Shown: one piece after another, positions 6,665 to 11,864 of the stretch
Position numbering within the stretch: position 1 is the first letter of the stretch
How the letters are laid out: every line of letters begins with the position of its first letter
DNA from: Candidatus Fermentibacterales bacterium
GTDB lineage: Bacteria > Fermentibacterota > Fermentibacteria > Fermentibacterales > JAFGKQ01
DNA length: 11,864 nucleotides
Reading direction: 5' to 3'
NCBI GenBank assembly: GCA_016928495.1
Contig: JAFGKQ010000067.1
Location: 1-11,864, forward strand
Translations under genes and position numbers: made by a program
Notes under the pieces: model-generated
What the model was told of the DNA's origin: nothing
The model's database searches: none
The model's input: only the letters and a program-made list of their open reading frames with translations

Positions 6665-7686
6665 GGATCCTCGTCGCGTCCTGGTACGTTCGCCCCGGCT
6701 TCTCGGGAGGCTGGACCACCGTCCTCGACCTGCTTCAGCCCAGGCATGTCCCCGCCTTCCTTGTCGCCGTGGGCCCGGAGGGCAACTCCGATTGCGAGGG
6801 AGTCAGGGTGACCGGTCTTCCGCGCCGAGCGCGGCTGCTCCGGCCCTGGCCCCTCGCGAACCGGATAAGGCTGCTCATCTCGGGCACTGCACTCCGAGGC
6901 GCGTTGCACAGGGCCTTCGAGCAGCACGGGGCGGCTCTAGTCCTCTGCCTGGACGAGCTGATGGCCCGCGGCGCCATGGAGGCGGGGCTGCCCTACGCTC
7001 TCAGGCTGCACTCCTGCCCCTCGATACTGGAACGGGACGCCTACCGGTCGGTCGTCTCGGGGGCGTTGTTCGCAACCGGAAGCCAGCCCGGGATCCCCGG
7101 AACCGTCTACCTCCCGCACGCCGTAGATCTGGGGAGGTTCGAGTACGCCGAGCCGCCCAGGGCAGAGGCCGCGATAATGCCCACCAGCCTTGTCGAGGCG
7201 GAGGAGCCGGAGCTTTTCGTGAAGGGGGTCCAGGGCAGCAGCCTGAGGGGCACGATCGTCGGTGACGGCCCTCTCAGGGAGGCCATCGCATCGCTCTGCC
7301 GGGCATCGTCAGGGAAGGTGGTCCTCCATCCTGCGGTAGGCAGGTCGCGGATACCATCCCTGCTGTCCCTGCACCAGATAGGCGTCGCCTGCCTGAGGCA
7401 GGGCTGGCATACCAGGTACCAGATGAAGGTCACGGAGTACCAGGCGTCCGGGCTTTTCCCGCTCGTCCAGCCATGGTCGGAGCTGGCCGAGAGGGCCCCG
7501 GACCTGACGAGGACATTCAGGAACGCGCCCGAGCTCTCCGATGGGATCGACTGGGTCGCAGCCAACTGGGAGAAGACCCTGGAGACCAGGCGGAGGAACA
7601 GGGAGTTCGCCAGGGCGAACTACGACATCGAGTCGGCCAGGAACCAACTGGAGTCGCTACTGGAGCGTGTTCCCTCCGCGACCTGA
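6661..7686 (+). CDS. Divergent GT-B glycosyltransferase (GT4-like), TTG start
   Basis: A 341-residue predicted glycosyltransferase. The N-terminus, LRILVASWYVRPGFSGGW, has the first Rossmann strand and glycine loop of GT-B enzymes. The C-terminal half contains IVGDGPLREAI and, near the donor site, a KVTEYQASGLFPLV segment that matches the usual K-x-x-E-Y-x-A-x-G-x-P-V motif. The first glutamate of the EX7E pair is not evident (the region reads RQGWHTRYQMKV), so it belongs to a divergent branch. The donor-domain opening is also shortened to AIMPTSLVEAEEPELFVKG without the usual G-x-x-x-x-x-K-G. TTG 6661 overlaps the preceding TGA, with AGGAG 10 nt upstream. The frame stays open far upstream, but that part is a shadow of the membrane-protein gene. 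Its 3' end overlaps the MurJ-like gene by 30 bp on the opposite strand. Confidence 0.78.
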   Translation: MRILVASWYVRPGFSGGWTTVLDLLQPRHVPAFLVAVGPEGNSDCEGVRVTGLPRRARLLRPWPLANRIRLLISGTALRGALHRAFEQHGAALVLCLDELMARGAMEAGLPYALRLHSCPSILERDAYRSVVSGALFATGSQPGIPGTVYLPHAVDLGRFEYAEPPRAEAAIMPTSLVEAEEPELFVKGVQGSSLRGTIVGDGPLREAIASLCRASSGKVVLHPAVGRSRIPSLLSLHQIGVACLRQGWHTRYQMKVTEYQASGLFPLVQPWSELAERAPDLTRTFRNAPELSDGIDWVAANWEKTLETRRRNREFARANYDIESARNQLESLLERVPSAT

Positions 7687-9243
7687 CATGCCGATCCTGG
7701 TGGCCAGCCTGGCCAGGGTGGTGGAGCCGAGCATCCGCAGAGCCGCCAGATAGACGCCCAGCGACGGCACCATCCAGATCCCGAGATGCGCGAGCCTCGT
7801 GAGGAGGGGCTCCTCGAGGCCCGCAGGCAGGACCCTCATCAGCAGGACCGCCGTGAGAGTCATCAGAGCGGTCGAGGACAGCAGGCGGACGTGCTCGACG
7901 ACCACTGCTCTCCAGCCGCTGCTTCCCGTCTTCTTCCTGATGAACCAGGTGAGCAGGACCGTCTTGGCGGCCGAGGAGACGGTTGTTGCGAGCGCCAGAC
8001 CCCCGATTCCCAGCGGCCCGATGAGTATGATGTTCAGCAGGACATTCGCGGCGACGCCCCATATGCCTATCAGAACGGGGGTCTTCGAGTCCTTCAGGGC
8101 GTAGAAGCCCCTCGAGACGACGGAACCGAAGCCGAACTGCGCCAGCCACGGAGCGTAGAACGCCAGGGCGTATCCCACCAGCCTGGCGTCCTGCAGGCCG
8201 AAGCTCCCTCTCATGAACAGAACCGAGACGATCGGTATCGCCAGGGCCGAGAGCAGGGCTGCACAGGGGAGCATGATGATCGAGGTCCAGTTGAGCAGAT
8301 CGTACATCTCGCTCCTGAAGGCACCGATGTCACCCTCCGCCGCTTTTCTGGAGAGACCGACGTCGGACAGGGCGACCATGGGCATGAAGAGCAGACTCAT
8401 CGCGATGTTCTTGATCCTCACCGCGTACTCCAGCGCCGTCACGGAGCTCTCCTTCAGGAACGAGGCGAGTATCTTGTCGGCAACGGGACCCAGGAAGCCC
8501 ACAAGCGAGCCGAGCACGACCGGAGCGGCAAGCCCCAGCAGCCTGTGGAAGTCCTCCTCGCGCGGGTCGAGCATGGGGTGGACTCTGGCACCCAGCCTGA
8601 GAGCGAGGAACAGCGAGGCGCAGAAGACCACTATCGCCGCTGCCAGGCCCGACAGCGGCAGGACCATGATCCCATACCTGCCATGGCCCACGAGCAGCAC
8701 GACGAGAGCGACGAGGATGTTCAGCACGTTCAGCATGCTGACCAGACCGAATCGCTTCCGGTAGGTGACGATGCCGTTGAGTATGCCGCTGAGCGAGCTC
8801 AGGACGAGGATGGGCAGCATGATCCGCAGCATGGAAGAGGAGAGGTCCAGCGTAGTCGATGAGAGCCCGGGACCCGCGGCCGTCACCAGAGCCCGGCTGG
8901 TGACCAGCAGGAGCGTTACGACCAGCAGTCCTGCAAGCCCTATCCAGCAGAGGATGCGGCTCACGAGCAGATCGGCCGCCCGCTTGCCCTTCCCGTGCAT
9001 CACCGCGGCATAGATGGGTATGAAGGAGGAGCCGAAAGCATGGGAGACCACCTGCTGCGCCAGCATCGGGAAGACGAGAGCAACGGCGTAGGCGTCGGTC
9101 TGCCAGGTCGCGCCGAAGATCCTGGCTATCTCCGCCTGCCTGAGATAGGTGAGCAGCGCGACGAGGAGGTTGCCGGCGCTCATTATGGAGAATCCGGAGA
9201 GCCGGCCCTTCTCCGATGCGAGCCTGCCGAGAAGGCGCCTCAA
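7657..9243 (-). CDS. MurJ/MviN-family lipid-linked oligosaccharide flippase
   Basis: A 528-residue MOP-superfamily membrane protein with about 14 predicted helices, the usual MurJ number. Family marks are RQAEIARIFGATWQTDAYAV in the first helices, FIPIYAAV at the end of helix 2, DKILASFL with EYAVRIKNIAMSLLFMPMVALSD in the middle, and LLFMRGSFGLQDARLVGYAL before the late helices. It should flip a polyprenyl-linked glycan across the inner membrane. Placed between glycosyltransferases, it may serve the polysaccharide rather than peptidoglycan. My by-eye alignment to E. coli MurJ keeps Arg24, Asp39 and an Arg in the EYAVR segment, but lacks Arg18 and Arg52. The TTG start overlaps the preceding GT2 stop (TTGA), with GGGAG 9 nt upstream (9253-9257). 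The open frame extends 50 codons further, but that part only mirrors the GT2 gene. Confidence 0.88.
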   Translation of the reverse strand: MRRLLGRLASEKGRLSGFSIMSAGNLLVALLTYLRQAEIARIFGATWQTDAYAVALVFPMLAQQVVSHAFGSSFIPIYAAVMHGKGKRAADLLVSRILCWIGLAGLLVVTLLLVTSRALVTAAGPGLSSTTLDLSSSMLRIMLPILVLSSLSGILNGIVTYRKRFGLVSMLNVLNILVALVVLLVGHGRYGIMVLPLSGLAAAIVVFCASLFLALRLGARVHPMLDPREEDFHRLLGLAAPVVLGSLVGFLGPVADKILASFLKESSVTALEYAVRIKNIAMSLLFMPMVALSDVGLSRKAAEGDIGAFRSEMYDLLNWTSIIMLPCAALLSALAIPIVSVLFMRGSFGLQDARLVGYALAFYAPWLAQFGFGSVVSRGFYALKDSKTPVLIGIWGVAANVLLNIILIGPLGIGGLALATTVSSAAKTVLLTWFIRKKTGSSGWRAVVVEHVRLLSSTALMTLTAVLLMRVLPAGLEEPLLTRLAHLGIWMVPSLGVYLAALRMLGSTTLARLATRIGMSGRGGNTLQ

Positions 9244-10139
9244 GCCGGCTCGCTCCCGGGTCCGGGCTCGAGAGACGGAGGGACGCCCCGGATCAGCGGT
9301 CTCACTGCCGCGAGATACCCCCTGGCGGGCCCGGTCCGGCCTGCGGCCCGGAGGGCGGCGCCGCGCGAGAGGCACTTCACCACGAGCAGCCACCTGACCG
9401 CGAGCGCAAGAGAAGCGCTGCGGTGCGCTGCGAAGAAGCGGTAGAGCCCCCAGTGGAAGCAGGGAAGCCGGAGCTCGGGCCTCGGAGGAGCGCCAGTTCC
9501 CCGTTCGTGCACGAAGACGGCATCGAAGACCCTCTTCACGCGCATTCCCCGGCTGACCGCCCGGTAGCAGAGATCGGTGTCCTCGAAGTAGAGCGGATAC
9601 AGAGAATCGAACCCCCCCAGAGCTCTGAAATCGCTCCTCTTCATGAGCAGAAGGCAGCCCTCGAGCCAGGCGGGGCTGGGATCTTCGGGGGAGCCGAGAG
9701 GACGAGCGGGAAGGATGAGCTGGGATACGACCCAGGGCAATGAAGGCCAGCGACCGCCTGCGGGGAGCGGCTTGCCGTCAGCTCCCGTTATCCGCCCGGA
9801 CAACAGGAGGCCGCTGTCGCGGGCAGCCTCCGCGAGCAGCCGCACGGAGCGCTGACCCGAGGGCGTGACGTCCGGGTTCGTCAGCATGATCAGCTCCCCG
9901 GAGGCGCTCTCCGCGCCGGCGTTCGCAGCTCTCCCGTAGCCGGCGTTGCAGCCCATCCGCAGCACCCGGGCCAGTCCCGAGGACTCGGCCATGGCGGCAG
10001 CACCGTCCGAAGAGCCATTGTCCACGATGATCAGCTCGGAGGCGCAGCAGCCCCATGATTCCAGCCACGAGCGCAGGCGGTCGCCGGAGTCGTGCGAGAC
10101 GGTGATCACGCTGAGGCCCGGGACGGGCTGATCCATCAT
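9240..10139 (-). CDS. GT2-family glycosyltransferase (rhamnosyltransferase-like)
   Basis: A 299-residue inverting GT-A glycosyltransferase. In order: LSVITVSHDSGDRL (first strand), ELIIVDNGSSDG (nucleotide-binding Asp), GCNAGYGRAANAG, MLTNPDV in the DxD position, AWLEGCLLLMKRSDF, and the acceptor/catalytic segment GGFDSLYPLYFEDTDLCYRA with an Asp expected to be the catalytic base. This combination is typical of WbbL/RfbF-type rhamnosyltransferases, although the sugar is not proven. The C-terminal 70 residues are Arg-rich and may contact the membrane. ATG 10139 is chosen because the catalytic domain starts a few residues later and a sigma70-like promoter lies about 75-105 bp upstream. ATG 10136 and ATG 10202 are alternatives; the latter would leave almost no leader. 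The gene ends in a TTGA overlap with the MurJ-like gene, forming a two-gene unit. Confidence 0.88.
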   Translation of the reverse strand: MMDQPVPGLSVITVSHDSGDRLRSWLESWGCCASELIIVDNGSSDGAAAMAESSGLARVLRMGCNAGYGRAANAGAESASGELIMLTNPDVTPSGQRSVRLLAEAARDSGLLLSGRITGADGKPLPAGGRWPSLPWVVSQLILPARPLGSPEDPSPAWLEGCLLLMKRSDFRALGGFDSLYPLYFEDTDLCYRAVSRGMRVKRVFDAVFVHERGTGAPPRPELRLPCFHWGLYRFFAAHRSASLALAVRWLLVVKCLSRGAALRAAGRTGPARGYLAAVRPLIRGVPPSLEPGPGSEPA

Positions 10140-10212
10140 GTGGCGCACCGGCTTTCCAGAGGCTCCGGATGGGTCGGCCAGACGGGACTGCCTCGGCACC
10201 ATGCCGAGTTGG

Positions 10213-10218
10213 TAGAAT
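10213..10218 (+). promoter_or_regulatory. Possible -10 box for the rightward GT4 gene
   Basis: TAGAAT (5 of 6 to TATAAT) overlaps the -10 of the leftward promoter on the other strand. No convincing -35 is seen 16-18 bp upstream. Initiation near 10225 would give a leader of about 53 nt before ATG 10279. Confidence 0.25.
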
Positions 10219-10242
10219 AGGACCAACGGCGGCGCCCTGCAA
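10214..10242 (-). promoter_or_regulatory. Putative sigma70-type promoter of the GT2-murJ-like pair
   Basis: On the minus strand, TTGCAG (10242-10237) and TATTCT (10219-10214, 4 of 6 to TATAAT) are separated by exactly 17 bp. They sit in the 139-bp gap between divergent genes. Initiation near 10207 would give a leader of about 68 nt to ATG 10139. Confidence 0.4.
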
Positions 10243-10278
10243 CTCGGCGCATGCGGAGAGGATGGTGCTTCAGCGGTC

Positions 10279-11511
10279 ATGACCGGGCGGGGGCCAGCCA
10301 GGGCAGCAGTGTTCCATCACCTCCCCTCGGGGGGAGGCATCCGCGTCCTCTCGCAGAACCTCCTGGAGCTCGTCCGGAGGGGCTGCCTCGACCTGCACGT
10401 CCACGCTCCCGAGAGGGCGGCCTGCCTCGATCCGGACCCGGGCCTGCCTTTCACGAGCTACCCATTCCCCGCGGGCAGGAGGATCTCGGGCATCAGGCGG
10501 GCTCTGGCTCCCCTCGCGCTGATCGCGAGGCTGCGGCGCTTCGACGGGCTCTGTCGCGTGGTTGCCTCCTCGATGGAGGAACGCGACCCGGACCTGGCTC
10601 TCGTGCACAACTCGATGCTGATAGCCGCCCCGCCGCTGCTCCGGCACCTCTCCATCCCGTCCGTGTACGTCTGCTACGAGTACCCCAGGCACATCTATGA
10701 GCCCGGGCTCGTCAGAAGGGCGGGCATTGCCGGCAGGGCACTCCTGGCGCCCCTCAGGGCGGTCGAGCGCAGGCTCGACCGTGCGGCGTGCGAGAGCGCG
10801 AGCCGCGTTGTCGCGATATCCGGCTACATGGCCGCAAGGATCCGCGCGACCTACAGGCTCGGGGCGGCGGTGGCGGTGGCGAGGCCCGGGGTGGACACGG
10901 GCTTCTTCAGGCCCGGATCCTCATGGAGAGCCGGAAGCGGCGTCCTCAGCATCGGGGCCCTCTGGCCCTTCAAGGGTCATGAGACCGTCATCAGGGCGCT
11001 CGGTGAGCTCCCGGCGGCGTCGAGGCCGGCTCTCACAATCGCGGCCGACAGGGAGCTCCCGGGCTACGCCTGCACCCTGAGCCGTCTGGCCGCCTCCTGC
11101 GGTGTCGATCTCACGATCCACAGGGGCATCCCGGACGATCGACTGAGGGAGCTCTACCTCTCAAGCGGAGTCGTGGTGTGCGCCCAGAGGGGAGAGCCAT
11201 ACGGGCTCGTTCCCCTCGAGGCAATGGCATGCGCGCGACCGGTAGTCGCCGTTGACGACGGAGGATTCAGCGAGAATGTCAGGAGCGGAGTAACCGGGGT
11301 TCTGATCCCCGCCATACCGGGAGCGGTCGCCGAAGCCGTGGCCGCCGTGCTGGCCGACCCCGCGAGGGCCGAGTCACTGGGCAGGGCCGGCCGCCAGTTC
11401 GTCCTGGAGGAGAGGACCGTAGCCCGGTGCGTGGACGACCTGATCGAGGCCATGCACGGGGCCGGCGGGCGAACAGCCGGCGAGCTTCCCGGCAGGGGCA
11501 TTTTGGGCTAG
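10279..11511 (+). CDS. GT4-family glycosyltransferase
   Basis: A 410-residue retaining GT-B glycosyltransferase. The N-terminal half has FHHLPSGGGIRVLSQNLLEL, with the glycine loop, and a central ALVHNS segment. The donor half starts at RPGVDTGFFRPG and GVLSIGALWPFKGHETVIRAL (Lys of the phosphate-binding pair), and contains REL-YLSSGVVVC. It carries a textbook EX7E signature in GEPYGLVPLEAMACARPVVA, followed by GG-F-ENV and a VLIPA donor-domain ending. ATG 10279 has GGAGAGGA about 15 nt upstream, which is distant. GTG 10309, just before the first beta strand, is an alternative start. It runs away from the GT2 gene and towards the epimerase. The sugar specificity is unknown; the length and motifs are normal for the family. 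Confidence 0.88.
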   Translation: MTGRGPARAAVFHHLPSGGGIRVLSQNLLELVRRGCLDLHVHAPERAACLDPDPGLPFTSYPFPAGRRISGIRRALAPLALIARLRRFDGLCRVVASSMEERDPDLALVHNSMLIAAPPLLRHLSIPSVYVCYEYPRHIYEPGLVRRAGIAGRALLAPLRAVERRLDRAACESASRVVAISGYMAARIRATYRLGAAVAVARPGVDTGFFRPGSSWRAGSGVLSIGALWPFKGHETVIRALGELPAASRPALTIAADRELPGYACTLSRLAASCGVDLTIHRGIPDDRLRELYLSSGVVVCAQRGEPYGLVPLEAMACARPVVAVDDGGFSENVRSGVTGVLIPAIPGAVAEAVAAVLADPARAESLGRAGRQFVLEERTVARCVDDLIEAMHGAGGRTAGELPGRGILG

Positions 11512-11514
11512 AAT
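11486..11514 (+). promoter_or_regulatory. Possible promoter of the epimerase gene, overlapping the GT4 stop codon
   Basis: TTCCCG (11486-11491), a 17-bp spacer and TAGAAT (11509-11514) lie at the very end of the GT4 gene; the TAG of the -10 is also its stop codon. Initiation near 11521 would give a leader of about 47 nt. The 56-bp gap also holds a 6-bp inverted repeat, ATCGAA (11516-11521) with TTCGAT (11541-11546). Confidence 0.25.
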
Positions 11515-11567
11515 CATCGAAACCTCGTGCTGCCGACTCCTTCGATCGATAACGGAAAGGCAACGAC

Positions 11568-11864
11568 TTGGCGGGCAAGAGAGTCCTGATCACGGGCGGG
11601 GCAGGCTTCATAGGGTCGCACCTGGCGGACAGGCTCCTCGAGGAGGGCCATTCCGTCACTGCCCTGGACAACCTCGATCCACAGGTACATGGCCCGGATG
11701 CCTCTCGTCCCCGCTACCTCGATCCGCAGGTTGAGCTGGTGGTCGGCGACGTGAGAGACGCGGACGTAGTCCGGCAGGCCCTGAAGGGCTGCGACTGGCT
11801 GGTGCACCTGGCGGCGGCAGTAGGTGTGGGTCAGTCCATGTACGAGCCGGAGCGCTACGTTTCG
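11568..11864 (+). CDS. NAD-dependent sugar epimerase/dehydratase (extended SDR), 3' end cut by window
   Basis: The first 99 residues of an extended short-chain dehydrogenase. [22 protein letters not shown] carries the GxxGxxG dinucleotide-binding loop, [10 protein letters not shown] has the acidic end of strand 2 that favours NAD(H), GDVRD binds the adenine side, and [20 protein letters not shown] is the strand-4 region. The catalytic Ser/Thr and YxxxK lie beyond the window. The NLDPQVHG and [12 protein letters not shown] segments recall sugar-nucleotide 4-epimerases of the dTDP-L-rhamnose 4-epimerase or UDP-glucose 4-epimerase type, but the exact reaction cannot be fixed from this part. TTG 11568 is the start: GGAAAGG lies 7 nt upstream and the Rossmann strand begins four residues in. 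It probably supplies a nucleotide sugar to the adjacent glycosyltransferases. Confidence 0.88.
   Translation, partial: MAGKRVLITGGAGFIGSHLADRLLEEGHSVTALDNLDPQVHGPDASRPRYLDPQVELVVGDVRDADVVRQALKGCDWLVHLAAAVGVGQSMYEPERYVS

Larger units (their letters stand above)
10203..10248. repeat. Inverted repeat in the divergent promoter region
   Basis: GCCGAGTTG (10203-10211) and CAACTCGGC (10240-10248) are perfect 9-bp reverse complements separated by 28 bp. A nested pair, GTTGGT (10208-10213) and ACCAAC (10222-10227), shares part of the left arm. The outer arms bracket the -10 and overlap the -35 of the leftward promoter, so an operator bound by a dimeric regulator is possible. No regulator gene is in the window. 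Confidence 0.5.

Noticed and set aside
9244-9393. Fifty-codon N-terminal extension of the MurJ-like gene
   Set aside because: Arg-rich, overlaps the GT2 gene in another frame, and the first real helix follows TTG 9243 with a proper GGGAG site.
10140-10280. Start of the GT2 gene at 10280, overlapping the divergent GT4 start
   Set aside because: The extra 47 residues lie before the first catalytic strand and cover the promoter boxes; GT2 homology needs only the ATG at 10139.
1-11864. CRISPR arrays, tRNA or rRNA genes, insertion sequences, phage or defence genes
   Set aside because: No regularly spaced repeats, no tRNA-like cloverleaf noticed, and no transposase, integrase or nuclease motifs in any coding frame I accept.

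Overview
This is a GC-rich bacterial window with tightly packed genes. I see no RNA genes, insertion sequences or CRISPR arrays. Arginine is often encoded by AGG, and TTG or GTG starts are common. Together with a very long Gre-type factor of the layout known from Chlamydiae and spirochaetes, this suggests a deep-branching Gram-negative lineage (FCB/PVC-like or a candidate phylum such as Fermentibacterota) rather than a standard high-GC proteobacterium or actinobacterium. That placement is inference from style only.

Left part (1-1560, minus strand): a Tat-exported protein of unknown function is followed 17 bp later by a HAD-IB phosphatase that runs off the window start. A 124-bp divergent gap leads to a plus-strand pair (1685-4065): a 702-residue protein whose last 160 residues are a complete GreA/GreB transcript-cleavage module, then a small cysteine-rich zinc-ribbon protein overlapping it by 4 bp.

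Right part (4101-11864): a surface-polysaccharide locus. On the plus strand, a GT4 glycosyltransferase, an O-antigen ligase/polymerase-type membrane protein and a second, divergent GT-B glycosyltransferase are chained by 4-bp start/stop overlaps. They meet, tail to tail with a 30-bp overlap, a minus-strand pair: a GT2 glycosyltransferase (rhamnosyltransferase-like) followed by a MurJ/MviN-family flippase. A 139-bp divergent promoter region with a 9-bp inverted repeat separates this pair from a plus-strand GT4 glycosyltransferase, then an NAD-dependent sugar epimerase/dehydratase cut by the window end.

Together these genes could make a nucleotide sugar (epimerase), build a lipid-linked glycan (four glycosyltransferases), flip it (MurJ-like protein) and polymerise or ligate it (Wzy/WaaL-like protein). 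No initiating phosphoglycosyltransferase, chain-length regulator or export porin lies in the window. I found no clear sign of a wholly new system. The points most worth following are the MurJ homologue that appears to lack two lipid II-contact arginines, the large Gre protein with its zinc-ribbon partner, the uncharacterised Tat protein, and the palindromic divergent promoter.
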